A DNA stretch of 64,000 bases. Source: Bathymodiolus brooksi. Taxonomy: Eukaryota; Mollusca; Bivalvia; Mytilida; Modiolidae. A program made the translations under genes and the position numbers. Shown piece after piece: positions 34,495-45,787 of this stretch. The stretch lies in contig OY804588.1 of assembly GCA_963680875.1 (NCBI GenBank), forward strand, positions 62,754,397 through 62,818,396. The letters are read 5' to 3'. Position 1 is the stretch's first letter; every line of letters begins with the position of its first letter. The notes below the pieces were generated by a model. That model saw only the letters and a list, made by a program, of their open reading frames with translations. It did not search any database and was not told where the DNA came from.

Positions 34495-34830
34495 TACTTT
34501 TTCTCAGCTATATTATGGCGAGAACAAGTTACATTCGATGATATGATAATAATGTCACTTTGTACTAACTAGACCAACACACTATTTAAGTTGGATTTTT
34601 ATATTGCTAGCTCACTAAAACAACAGTCCAAGAGTAGACATGTCGCTCAACTCAGACACATTATCCTAAGTACGAGCCAACCAGTCTTTGCTCTTTCTCC
34701 TTAATTCTTGGTGCTTAAGGGAGAAGTAACAAATATCAATTATATAAGTCTTTGGTTTAACCCAATCGGGGCTTGAGTTGATGATCTAAAACAATCAAGG
34801 CAAACACACTAACCATCAAACCACAGATGC
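34495..34830. repeat. Dispersed repeat of unknown class, longest copy
   Basis: Covers both segments seen separately at 18110-18180 and 18670-18900, with 'ggcgagaacaagttacattc' and 'gacatgtcgctcaactcaga'. Confidence 0.5.
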
Positions 34831-34894
34831 CGTTCCTCACATTTGGAAACAAATCTACAAACTAGATTCATGTTTCTGTATTTTTTACTTATAG

Positions 34895-36305
34895 TTTTGA
34901 ATGCTACATGTACATGTGGATACAGACAGTTTTGATTGCTACATGTACATGTGCATACAGACAGTTTTGAATGCTACATGTACATGTGGATACAGACAGT
35001 TTTGATTGCTACATGTACATGTGTATACAGACACAGTTTTGAATGCTACATGTACATGTGCATACAGACAGTTTTGAATGCTACATGTACATGTGCATAC
35101 AGACACAGTTTTGATTGCTACATGTACATGTGTATACAGACACAGTTTTGAATGCTACATGTACATGTGTATACAGACAGTTTTGAATGCTACATGTACA
35201 TGTGCATACAATTTTGATTGCTACATGTTCATGTGTATACAGACACAGCTTTGAATGCTACATGTACATGTGTATATACAGACACAGTTTTGAATGCTAC
35301 ATGTACATGTGTATAGACACAGTTTTTAATGCTACATGTAAATGTGTACAGATACAGTTTTGATTGCTACATGTACATGTGTATACAGACACAAGTTTGA
35401 ATGCTACATGTACATGTGTATACAGACAGTTTTGATAGCTACTTGTACATGTGCATACAGACAGTTTTGAATGCTACATGTACATGTGTATACAGACACA
35501 GTTTTGAATGCTACATGTACATGTATACAGACACAGTTTTGAATGCTACATGTACATGTGTATATAGACACAGTTTTGAATGTTATATGTACATGTGCAT
35601 ACAGACAGTTTTGAATGCTACATGTACATACAGACAGTTTTGAATGCTACATGTACATGTGTATACACAGTTTTGAATGCTACATGTACATGTGTATACA
35701 GAAACAGTTTTGATTGCTACATGTACATGTGTATACAGACACAGTTTTGAATGCTACATGTACATGTGTATACAGACACAGTTTTGATTGCTACATGTAC
35801 ATGTGTATACAGACACAGTTTTGAATGCTACATGTACAAGTGTATACAGACACAGTTTTGAATGTTACATGTACATGTGCATACAGACACAGTTTTGAAT
35901 GCTACATGTACATGTGTATACAGACACAGTTTTGAATGCTACATGTGTATAGAGACACAGTTTTAATTGCTACATGTACATGTGTATACAGACACAGTTT
36001 TGAATGCTACATGTACATGTGCATACAGACACAGTTTTAATTACTACATGTACATGTGCATAGACAGTTTTGAATGCTACATGTACATGTGCATACAGAC
36101 ACAGTTTTGAATGCTACATGTACATGTGTATACAGACACAGTTTTGAATGCTACATGTACATGTTCATACAGACACAGTTTTGAATGCTACATGTACATG
36201 TGTATACAGACACAGTTTTGAATGCTACATGTAGATGTGTATACAGACACAGTTTTGAATACATGTACATGTGTATACAGATACACTTTTGAATGCTACA
36301 TATAT
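34895..36305. repeat. Large minisatellite, ~37 bp unit, about 38 copies
   Basis: Unit 'ttttgaatgctacatgtaca' + 'tgtgtatacagacacag', with alternating GAATGC/GATTGC and 'cagacag'/'cagacacag' variants. Each unit contains the palindrome ACATGTACATGT. A 261-bp part (35347-35607) reappears at 37524-37784. Confidence 0.95.
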
Positions 36306-37068
36306 GTAAGTATAAAAAAGTTTATTTGACCTCTGACCTCTTAATTACATATGATGTGTCATCAAATAACTTGTATTATTGCTATTATGTAATGTAATTA
36401 GGTAATAGCTTTTGATTTGAAAATTATTTGATGAGAATATATTTGCACCTTGTTTGCTTTGCATGGCAAATATACGTGCATATTGCACTAAACTGTTCCA
36501 ATTTCAACCCATTTTGATTCATGTGGTATCAAATAAGCTGATATATCCGATGGTCGTGTTCCTCAACAAGTGACGAATAAATTGCAGAATTTGTTGATTC
36601 ACAAGATACCATTTAAGTTTTACGTATCCAACATTAACGGTCATTTGCCTCGATAGGTTAACAATTCAAAGTGACAAGCATTATAGAATTTTGAATATCT
36701 TAAATTTGGTAAAGATCCCAAGCATTTATGGTTTGAAAGGAGAGCATGTGCTTTTCAGCTAATCGCTTGTGTTGGTAATTAGGAGGTCTTGCACAAACCT
36801 CTTATTCACAAACATGAGGTGGGTTTCCGTTTTATTCTGTACAGTTCATAAGTATATCTCTGAAGAAAATGAAAGGTTACCTGACATGACCCCAAATGGA
36901 ATGTTTTTAGATGTTAGCCTATCACCAAAGAAAAAAAGTAATAAAGATACACATGTACAACAAACAAATAAACATCTAATTTTAATTAGATAGATAGCCT
37001 ACATGCTATATATAGAAAACAGATAAATATTTTCCATGTTATTTTTCTCATACGAAAAGATATAACCT
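36306..37068. other. RAPGEF1 intron, no feature recognised
   Basis: Nothing recognised on either strand. Confidence 0.4.
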
Positions 37069-38238
37069 ACATCAGCGGTGTTAGATTTGCAGCCATAACT
37101 GAAGTAGTGATTGGCACTTATTGTATTGGTACAAGTACCGTAGGATCGCGACCATGACCTCCCCTCATATACAAGTATATTGTAGTTTAATGTACATGTG
37201 CATGTAGCTCTAGATCCATAAGCTACAAGTACTCGACGTATGTGTAATGATCTTCCTGAAGCTATAAAAATGTCAACAATTAATATAATGTAGTTGTTTC
37301 ATATTCCTGGTTTGTGATTGGACAATGCTGTAATTTTTAAGGTATCAATTCCACGGTTGAAATATCATGAGATATTTTTAGAATTTTAGCTGATTACCAC
37401 TTACGTCATCTTGTCAATAATGTGGCAATATACACATCTATACACACGATTACATTAGAATGGAGAAAACTGTATTGTATTTGACAATTTGACGGCATCA
37501 ACAGTCAATTTAATGGTCGCTAATACAGATACAGTTTTGATTGCTACATGTACATGTGTATACAGACACAAGTTTGAATGCTACATGTACATGTGTATAC
37601 AGACAGTTTTGATAGCTACTTGTACATGTGCATACAGACAGTTTTGAATGCTACATGTACATGTGTATACAGACACAGTTTTGAATGCTACATGTACATG
37701 TATACAGACACAGTTTTGAATGCTACATGTACATGTGTATATAGACACAGTTTTGAATGTTATATGTACATGTGCATACAGACATCAGCGGTGTTAGATT
37801 TGCAGCCATAACTGAAGTAGTGATTGGCACTTATTGTATTGGTACAAGTACCGTAGGATCGCGACCATGACCTCCCCTCATATACAAGTATATTGTAGTT
37901 TAATGTACATGTGCATGTAGCTCTAGATCCATAAGCTACAAGTACTCGACGTATGTGTAATGATCTTCCTGAAGCTATAAAAATGTCAACAATTAATATA
38001 ATGTAGTTGTTTCATATTCCTGGTTTGTGATTGGACAATGCTGTAATTTTTAAGGTATCAATTCCACGGTTGAAATATCATGAGATATTTTTAGAATTTT
38101 AGCTGATTACCACTTACGTCATCTTGTCAATAATGTGGCAATATACACATCTATACACACGATTACATTAGAATGGAGAAAACTGTATTGTATTTGACAA
38201 TTTGACGGCATCAACAGTCAATTTAATGGTCGCTAATA
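37069..38238. repeat. Compound duplication B-A'-B
   Basis: 457 bp at 37069-37525 recur, apparently without change, at 37782-38238. Between them lies a copy of minisatellite segment 35347-35607. Junction overlaps are only a few bases ('ta', 'aca'). Each B copy begins with a decayed SINE head ('aagtaccgtaggatcgcgac'). Confidence 0.9.
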
Positions 38239-38333
38239 TCCGTTTACTGGCTCTGCTATCGTGTCGCCAGTAAACTCAAATTGCGACCATCAAATCTCCA
38301 ATTGATGCTGTGAAATTGTGAAATACAATACAG
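38172..38333. mobile_element. Foldback element, ~70 bp imperfect arms
   Basis: Left arm 'aactgtattgtatttgacaa ... gtttactggc' pairs with right arm 'gccagtaaac ... gaaatacaatacagtt' around a short centre. Only the left arm is present in the first B copy (37459-37525). Confidence 0.7.
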
Positions 38334-39031
38334 TTATCTCCTAAATATAATATTGTGACAAATGTTGGGAATATAAATCAATTACATCCTTTATGTATAA
38401 AAGAACAAAAAAAAACAACGAAATGTTTCTATTTTCAAATCTAAGACTTGATTTAGTTTGATACTGAAAAAACCAACTGTTGCCAAATTTTAACATAAAC
38501 CAAACCCTAATTCTATTTTTCCAAGCTTAAGACATTTTTTCTCTACAATCCCATGTATTTATATAAAAAAAGGTGTATATGTATATACATACCATCTTCA
38601 TAAAGATGCTTTTTAACTTCCCATGCGGTAAATATGGCTGAATATAATTGATTTAATTTTAAGGTAACACATGTGGGGATCTGTTACATATAATAAACAA
38701 TAATACAGCATGTACATTCTTTATACAATTTTTCTCTGTCATGCTTGAATAATTCTTTTTTTCCAAAAGGTGAAATTTACCAGAAAATAATGTGTTTCTT
38801 CCCGAATTAATATTTTTTTGTGGTTTATAAGATATACACATGTAGGTACATGTATATACTCGATCTTAATTTATCATGGTATGTAATAATCTGAAACAGA
38901 TTTTGTAATTTTGAATATAAAATAAAATTAATGTTGTTCATCCATTGAACATTTCTGATGATTTAAATGTAAATATATACAACTATATTGTTGGTTAGGC
39001 CATCCATTAAAAATTTAAACGAAATATTATA
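38334..39031. other. RAPGEF1 intron, no firm feature
   Basis: AT-rich; a possible 45-nt exon at 38593-38637 was considered and set aside. Confidence 0.4.
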
Positions 39032-39068
39032 TGCCCCCCATACTATCTATTGTATGCGGGGCATAACA
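39032..39068 (+). mobile_element. Isolated 3' hairpin of a hairpin-ended element
   Basis: ATGCCCCCCATAC / GTATGCGGGGCAT followed by 'aac', in the same orientation as the other families. Confidence 0.5.
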
Positions 39069-40620
39069 ATTATTTACTGTCACACAACCGGCCCATTTAT
39101 TTATTGATTGATTTATTGTGGTTTAACTCTAATTTTAACATCATTTCGTCAATATTGTGGTGGTCCGACAGATCCATCCACAAAAATGTCCCTATTACAG
39201 AAAAATACAATCAGGAATCCCAAAAAAGCCACTTCAAAAACTGCATGTCAAGTAAAATGAAACCAGTGCTTAGTATGTTTACAACAACATCACCAGTACA
39301 TCAAATTTATTAAAATGAAAACATTTCTGACATACTGAAGTCAAAAAGGTCCATACATATAATTATGTAATCATATTAGTTCACATTTTGTTTTAAAGGC
39401 ACGTTTCCATATATTGGTAATTAAAGGTCATTTTTGACACAAAAACTAATTTCTTTCACTCCCACATTCTTCAACTCTTGAGAAAGATATAGGTACCTTG
39501 TATATTTAATTTAATTTAAAATGGAGTCCAGGAGGATTTTAGAAAAGGGCAATGACTCCTTTAAAAATGGCCGATTAAACTGTTGTCTGCATATGGTAAT
39601 AAGCAATTGCAAGTATACAATTTACAAAGTTTTGAAGAATTTCTGTAATTTAAGATTTAGGACTTCTGCATACAAACTTTAAAAAATAAATATATTCCAG
39701 GAGAAAAAAGGACAACAACCCTACATTGCACATCAAAAATTGCACTTTTCTGTTGATTAGTACTTTTATAAGTCAAAATGGTACTCTTGATATGTTCCTT
39801 TTTCTAATTAAAATTCTTAAAAAAGTACATGTCGGATCTACATTATTTTGAGAGAATTAAAACTACCATATTGCCTTGTGGTTATTAAATTCGTACTCGT
39901 AAAAACATCCAATCAGAAATCATATTCAAATAAATATAGCATTCAGTCAGATTGGACGATTTTGGAGAATGAATATGGAACTCGTAAATGTACATATGTA
40001 AGTTTGAATATGAAACTTGTAAAAGAAAGCTTGAATACGAAACTCGTAGAAGAACGTTTGAATACGAAACTCGTAAACGAATATTTATTGACTATGAGGC
40101 AAGGATATACAAATGATATTCTAAACTTGAATATTATGCATACTGATTTCTTTAAAAAAAAATGTGGTACACATGCTTGCTTCCTGAATTTGGCAGTCAA
40201 TATTGTACTGAATTCCTGAAAAGGTTCATACACCCTCTTATGAAAGGACAAAGTTGAAGAGTGGCATACCAGAGCATTTTTTTGACATTGATATAAAAAC
40301 AATTTAATTAACTCACAGGTGTATTATATTACTCTCTTATTAATGCTTCAATTCATCAATGTTAGAAAAAACAATCCCTATAGAAATACTTATATATATC
40401 TATAAACAACACGGGTTACGCCCTCCAATAGGAAATAAACACGAAAATAACCAAAATTAATTGATTTATACTTAAACTTTGGAATTCATATAAAAAATTA
40501 ATATGTACAAGTATGCATATGTGATGTATCAATACGAATAAAAATGCAAATCTTATACGATTGTTATAACCTTGAATGAAAACTAAGTCAATGGGTTTAT
40601 TTATACATTACCAGAGTTTT
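39069..40620. other. RAPGEF1 intron; short GAA-rich tandem repeat only
   Basis: 39980-40085 carries four ~30 bp repeats of 'ttgaatacgaaactcgta'; it opens a 123-codon frame by chance. A decayed SINE-like tail lies at 39100-39180. Confidence 0.45.
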
Positions 40621-40795
40621 CAATATTTTTCAAGTGTACCGGCCAGTACTTCACTATTTACAGGCGGTACTTTTTCTTAAAATTTGAACATTTTTCATGA
40701 ATATCTTAGTACTTAGGCAACAATCCTTGAAATTAGGAGGTACCAATTACCATTTTAAGTGGGTAAAAGTACATGGTACCGCCCCTTATTAAAAG
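40620..40795. mobile_element. Fragment related to the 51.3 kb TIR element
   Basis: 'gtaccggccagtacttcac' ... 'ttaggaggtacc' ... 'gtaaaagtacatggtaccgc' echo the subterminal 'taggaggtacc' and 'gtaaaagtaccgggtaccgg' of 51326-52851. Confidence 0.4.
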
Positions 40796-40889
40796 GCCTG
40801 ATTACTCTGAGACAGTCGCATACAAACGATGATCAATTGATAGTCATTTACCATTAATCAATGGTCGTAAATAGATTTCATTGGGTCAT

Positions 40890-41830
40890 ATATTGTTCAT
40901 ACAACAGTCACAGAGAAGTACAAATGAGCCCCTTATGTCTTTGTCATCATTTATATCAATCTCTACCCAGAGTTGTCTGTCCTTACACTCTATCCAATCT
41001 CTGTCAATGCCTAAAAACCAAAAATCTTGTCAAAATCCATTTATTAAAGGGTAACTTGATATAAACCGGTTATAATGACCCCATATATTGTAAAATATGT
41101 TAAGAATACCATATAACTAATATTTGAGAAGCTTCTTTGTTTATTTTCAAACGAAGATAAGGGATTATTTTTTTATACGGTGATCAGTCATACAGCACTG
41201 TTCTAGTTCCTTGTTCAATGTTGCAATAGCTTCTATAGTTGCTGAACATTACACTGGTAATATTTTATAAAAAGGAAACCAGTTTAATACAAAGGTAGAC
41301 TACTTTTTAGGCGTCGACAGAGATTGGAGAGAGTGTAGGACCGACAACTCTGGGTAGAGATTGCATTTATATATGTATTATGTACCATTCTGTTTTCAAT
41401 TTTTTTTTAGACTTCCATGTTATTTAAGTAAGAACCACAACATTTAAACATGTACATGTACACATGTACCATAAAACTCAAATCTTCGTTTTACAACAGT
41501 TATCGAGAAGTATTAATGAGCCCCTTACGTCCTTATCATCATTTATATATATGTATTATGTACCAATCTGTTTTTTAGACTTCCATGTCATTCAAGGGCC
41601 ACAACACTTAAACAAGTACATGAAACTCACATCTTCTTTTTACAACAATCACCGAGAAGTATAAATGAGCCCCTTATGTTACTGAGAAGTATAAATGAGC
41701 CCCTTACATGTATGTCCTTGTCATCATCATTTTTATATGTACCAATGTGTTTTAGACTTTCATGTTATTCATGGACCACAACACTTAAACATGTACATAA
41801 AAACTCACCCCTTCTTTTGACACACTGTTT
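40890..41830 (-). repeat. Tandem array of ~180 bp units ending at the exon 2 donor
   Basis: Units share 'gagaagtataaatgagcccc', 'catcatttatatatatgtat', 'tagacttccatgttattca' and 'cacaacacttaaacatgtac', followed by 'aactca.atcttc'. The unit next to the gene runs into the exon 2 donor (GAAGGG|GTGAGT). An earlier unit at 41625 keeps a donor-like GTGAGT. A TIR element interrupts the array. Confidence 0.75.
40957..41363. mobile_element. TIR element with 48-bp inverted repeats and 9-bp target duplication
   Basis: CAATCTCTACCCAGAGTTGT... at the left mirrors ...ACAACTCTGGGTAGAGATTG at the right for about 48 bp. CATTTATAT flanks both ends (40948-40956 and 41364-41372). Long TIRs with a 9-bp duplication suggest a Mutator-like non-autonomous element. 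It splits one unit of the surrounding array. Confidence 0.8.
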
Positions 41831-41981
41831 TGTCGACTGTTATTTCGGCTGAAGGCATGTTCTCTGATTTCTGTCATGGAGTGGTCTGAAGCAGAGGAAG
41901 ATGGCCGCCGTTTCAACTTGTTCTTGACATCATCTCTAAAAGACTTGGCCTTCTTCAGCATTTTAGACCCAGAGGCCTTTT
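41809..41981 (-). CDS. RAPGEF1: RAPGEF1 exon 2: basic N-terminal tail
   Basis: 173 nt, phase 1 in and phase 0 out (acceptor TTTATTTTAG, donor GAAGGG|GTGAGT), residues 9-66. Encodes EKASGSKMLKKAKSFRDDVK, then NKLKRRPSSSASDHSMTEIR and a short basic tail (RNNSRQNSVSKEG). RRPSSS and RQNS fit basophilic kinase sites (inference). Vertebrate C3G begins with a comparable basic, Ser-rich tail before its N-terminal domain, but sequence similarity is weak. An internal ATG (KM-L) could be used with a different first exon. Confidence 0.8.
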
Positions 41982-42589
41982 CTAAAATAAAGAAAATAGA
42001 ATATTATAAAACAATTATTCTCTCCTTATAACGGTAGGCTGTCCGATTTTTCCTTCTATATTGATAGCCAAATATCTGTTCACCGGAAGTTTAAAAAATA
42101 GATCAATTGATTATTTAGAAACGCAAAAGAAATATATTTCAATGAAAAATTCCCAATTCTTTAATTATTTACTCTATGCAAAATCGAAATAAACTTGAAA
42201 TAAAATTCTAATAAAAAAATCTCTTTCTACGAAACTCCCGATGGAAGAGCGGCACACAGCAGGTAAAATGAACGGAACAGCTGTAACAAATCGGCTACAA
42301 AATTCATTCAAAATAACTTGTACATATCATCGTATTATTGAAATTTTAGGACTTCGTACCTTCAAACAGGTTGCCTGTCTCATATTAATAAACAATAGTC
42401 AAAGATAAATTGCTTCAAAGTGATTCAAGATTTACCAGTTTACATATACACTGCATTTTTTCACATTATATTCATAATTTTAGGATACGTCATGACATTT
42501 TTATTTTTGACAGAACCATATCTACAAAAATGTATACCAAATGTTTCAATTAATACACATAGACATCTAATCCACATAATACATTTATT
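41982..42589. other. RAPGEF1 intron 1, no feature recognised
   Basis: Nothing recognised. Confidence 0.4.
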
Positions 42590-42935
42590 CTAGATTTGAT
42601 GGAGAAATAGAATTAATAAGGATGGATAAACAATGTGGATGGATGAAGGAATGAACATTATGGATGAAATTGTGGCCAATTTGGATGGATGGACATGAGC
42701 TCGAGGATCAATAAATGATTGACGGACAATGTGAAGTGATGAATGGTCGAGCAATGAATGTGGATGAATGGATAGAGTGTGGATAGGTGAATGGATGGAC
42801 AATGCAAATGTATGTATGGATAATGTGGATGGCTGAATGGAGAAATGTTGATGGATGAATGGATGGACAATGTGAATAAATGCATGGAGAGACAATCAGA
42901 CTGATGCATGATAATCTCACGTCTTTGCCATGTAG
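42590..42935. repeat. Degenerate (GGATGAATGGATGGACAATGTG)n-type repeat
   Basis: Irregular 4-22 bp repeats of ATGGATGGA/ACAATGTGGATG. The three minus-strand open frames across it (HPFIH-like) are artefacts of the repeat. Confidence 0.85.
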
Positions 42936-43402
42936 CAAGATTCCAAAAACAGAGTATTTACCCTTCTTCGATCACACACTCAAAAAAAAAAAAAGATTTC
43001 CAAACAGATATAAACATACTATGATTTCACTTATTTTCGTTGGGGTATCAATTTTCATGGATAAACAGAGCTGTAGTGAGAATTGTGGTCGACACTTGAG
43101 TTTTTGTGGTTTTGAAACTTATTCATAATTTCTCTTGTTACACATGCTTATCATGGTGCACTAAATTTGGTGGTTTGATAATACAAAAAAAAACAAAAAC
43201 AAAAAAACTGGTGAATTTATATTTATATAACAAACAATAAAGTAACGTGCACTGATTTGCTTCAACTCAGATAGACCACTATTTGATGTTTTCATTGAAA
43301 TATTTGTGTTGTATTGCAGAGTCTACAACACTGATAGCACTCTTCAAAATATTTCATCATACTTTCACGATTCATGCACTTATAATAATAAGCTAAGCAT
43401 AC
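42936..43402. other. RAPGEF1 intron 1, no feature recognised
   Basis: A-runs at 42970 and 43190; nothing else recognised. Confidence 0.4.
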
Positions 43403-43427
43403 CTGAGGTGTTCGATGTAATGTCCAT
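43403..43427 (-). CDS. RAPGEF1: RAPGEF1 exon 1: initiator exon (coding part)
   Basis: ATG at 43427 in the context AAATATGG, encoding MDITSNTS plus the first base of the next codon, then donor G|GTATGC. The single leftover base joins the AA of exon 2 to give Glu and an open frame through exon 2. A possible acceptor (CATTTATAG) lies 16 nt before the ATG, so there may be a further 5' non-coding exon. Support is splice phase and position only; the peptide is too short to recognise. An alternative first exon elsewhere cannot be excluded. Confidence 0.6.
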
Positions 43428-44040
43428 ATTTAAATCTATATCCTATAAATGACTTAATAATATATCGTTAGACACTTACATGTAATAAAAATTAGTCATT
43501 TCTGCCCCCTAGTACAATTTAAGGAACCCTTTTCGATTTCTCAATTAATTACATTTAATAAACAACAAATGTAGTACATATTTGGGTTAGAAGATTAATT
43601 TAAAAGTATTATGATCATTTTAATTATCGTAGACCGGATTTCGATATGATTTCACAAATTGAGTCACAATGGTCGTAACACTCGAAAATGACAACATCAT
43701 TGATATGTCATTATCTGTGTCATCTCGTTGAACTTAAGAGGATTTATTTAGTAAAGAAAGTTAAACCATCTTATATGTAATAAGAAAAAAAAAATAGGAT
43801 ACATGTAGATGTACATGTACATGTATGTACATTTTTGTACGTGGGTGAACATGTGAAAACCAGGTAGAAATAAAAAATGAACAACGCTCAAAGATTCTTG
43901 TAATATAAAAATTTGACGAGTCTCAACCAAAAAGTCATAAATCCCACTAGTTTGTTATTATTTGTAAAATATGCTGATTCCCAAACACAAGTGATGATTC
44001 TAGGTTTCAGTCAGACAAGTTGTAAGTTAAGTATCTCTGG
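43428..44040. other. Upstream flank of RAPGEF1, no promoter recognised
   Basis: AT-rich, with 'gtacatgtacatgtatgtac' at 43810. No TATA, CpG cluster or initiator that I would defend. Confidence 0.4.
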
Positions 44041-44295
44041 GTTTTTAACGACACTTTCAACAATATTTCAGCTATATCGTGGAGGTCAGTTTGATTGGTG
44101 GAGGAAACCAGAGTACCCAGGGAAAACCACTGACCTGCCGCAAGTCACTGACAAAACATTATCACATAACATTGTATAGAGTAAACCCCACCTGAGAGGG
44201 AATCAAACCCGCAAAGTTAGTGGTGATAGACACTGATTGCATAGGTAGTTATAATTCCAACTACCGGTACATACGATAACGACCACGATTGCCCT
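44041..44295 (-). mobile_element. SINE family A, minus strand
   Basis: 'tttttaacgacactttcaac' to 'acatacgataacgaccacga'; near complete. The flanking 'agtcccaaccaaaaagtcaa' and 'tcccactagt.tttgttatt' repeat on both sides (43918-43962 and 44325-44380). Confidence 0.8.
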
Positions 44296-44432
44296 GATCG
44301 TTATAGGATATATAAAGTTTGAAGAGTCCCAACCAAAAAGTCAAGAGTTCCACTAGTGAATTCTTTGTTATTGTTTGTACAATCTGGTGAGTCACAAATT
44401 CAAGTGATGAGTCCAGGTTTCATCCACACGGA

Positions 44433-44692
44433 TCACCCCCCTTTTTTCTAACTTTCTGTTTACAAATTTATTTTCAATATTCATACAATCTTATGTTAAC
44501 ATCAAATATTATTAGTATCTATATAGGGTCGACACATGCAATTTGATGTTAACATAAGATTGTATGATTTATGAATATTGACACGAACAAGTTAAAACAA
44601 GGAAAAAGAGATGAAATAATAAAGAAATAAAGAAATCTTATTGGAAATAAATTTGTAAACAGAAAGTTAGAAAAAGGGGGGTGGTCCATGCC
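44433..44692. mobile_element. Foldback element, ~75 bp arms with internal insertion
   Basis: Left arm 'ccccccttttttctaacttt' ... 'ttatgttaacatcaaat' is mirrored by 'atttgatgttaacataagat' ... 'agaaagttagaaaaagggggg'. The right arm is split by ~75 bp of A-rich sequence. Confidence 0.8.
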
Positions 44693-45194
44693 ATGAATGC
44701 CTGTGGTTTCATCTAGACGAGTTGAAAGTATCTGTTTTTTTTATTTTTTATTGTTGATCTTCTTTACAGACATCGTGAGGTCTTCATAAACATTATAAGA
44801 AATTTCATAGTTAAGTAAAAAAAAAAAAAAAGAAAGAGAAAAATATGGAAATTAAAGAAAAAATGTTAGAATAACTTTTTTTTTTAAAAATAATTGTAAG
44901 AAAAAAATTCCACTGTGACAAACAACAAAACGAAAGTGTGTAAAATTTTACTTACAATGTAAATGTAAAATTTATAAATATAAAATAAACAAAGCAAAGG
45001 AAAAATACAGAAAAAAACACCAACATTGTAATTAAAATGAGATTTTGAATTCATTATTGCTACGGTTATATCCCTCTCCCCCCCTCCCCCCCCTCTTTTC
45101 CTGATATGTTGCACATCAAGGTTGACATATCAGAAAATTAAAGGGGGAGTAATTACAGATTTAATTATATAATTTTAAATATGCATTTACAGAA
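44693..45194. other. Intergenic, low complexity
   Basis: A-rich and T-rich runs and a C-rich tract at 45070-45095; nothing recognised. Confidence 0.4.
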
Positions 45195-45362
45195 ATATAA
45201 AAGCCACACCAGGGAACCTGAAAATGTGGCCTTTATGAGCAGTTGCCTTTTAAATACAGGTTAAAATTATATGCACTATATATTCATTAATGGGAAGACT
45301 GTCCTTAAATAGACAGTGATTTGTTATGTAAAAGTGCCCTTTAAGACAGGTTTGACTGTACA
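45195..45362. mobile_element. MITE-like repeat, ACAGTCAAACCTG family
   Basis: Ends 'gacaggtttgactgtac' with 'ccttttaaatacagg' and 'gtggcctttatgagcagttg' inside; 5' end unclear. Confidence 0.45.
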
Positions 45363-45787
45363 TATATCACATTTAGATGTGCAATTTCAAATTTTAATCT
45401 TAAATACACTTTTCTGCTTGTTTTTAATTTATTGTCTGTGAAAATTTGAATTTTTAATAAAAAAAAATCTTTAAAGAATATTTCAACAAACAACAGTTTT
45501 AATTTTTTGCTAATCAATGTATGAATCAGCCCTAAATAATTATATAATTGTTGATTTGTTATTTTACCGGCTTACAATATAATGAGTGGGCAGATAATTA
45601 ATGCAATGTAGGAAAGAAATTTATTCTATTTTTTCACCCACTTAAAAATCATTCTTAATCATTATGAAGTAGGATAAAAAGAAAGATAAGATTATGTTGT
45701 TTTTATTATGAATAATATTATAGAAACTACACTAACATTATTTGATAAGGCGAATTTTTCAGAGGGTATATATATATGGATATAGAA

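Larger units (their letters stand above)
1..43427 (-). other. RAPGEF1: RAPGEF1 (C3G) gene span, partial (5' part; 3' part outside window)
   Basis: RAPGEF1/C3G is a cytosolic guanine nucleotide exchange factor for Rap1 (and R-Ras), recruited by the Crk adaptor to phosphotyrosine complexes. I assembled twelve minus-strand exons by reading acceptor AG and donor GT pairs. All junction phases agree (25+173+72+75+173+148+92+210+830+352+166+76 nt), giving about 797 codons without a stop. Family identity rests on three matches to the vertebrate protein as I know it: the N-terminal helical domain (exons 5-7), the LTPREKEILDNTSGM block followed by a PPPPKPPLP stretch (exon 8), and the DGPTIRGG..DALIVHA start of the REM domain (exon 12). 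The rest of REM and the catalytic CDC25 domain are off the left edge. No promoter was recognised upstream of 43427, and 5' untranslated exons cannot be placed. Confidence 0.9.

Noticed and set aside
35401..35643. 80-codon repeat frame (LHVHVYTDSF / NATCTCVYRHSFE) and similar frames.
   Set aside because: Direct translation of the 37-bp minisatellite; frame is interrupted many times.
38593..38637. Possible 45-nt minus-strand exon (AIFTAWEVKKHLYED) with TTCAG acceptor and GTATGT donor.
   Set aside because: Phase 1-1 does not fit between exon 2 (ends phase 0) and exons 3-5 (start phase 0); no support beyond splice-like ends.
39848..40302. Opposing 119-123 codon frames around a 30-bp repeat.
   Set aside because: Both strands are open only because of the repeated GAATACGAAACTCGTA text; no homology or splice context.
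42590..42938. Three overlapping minus-strand frames rich in His/Ser/Ile/Pro.
   Set aside because: Products of a GGATGAATGGATGGA-type simple repeat.
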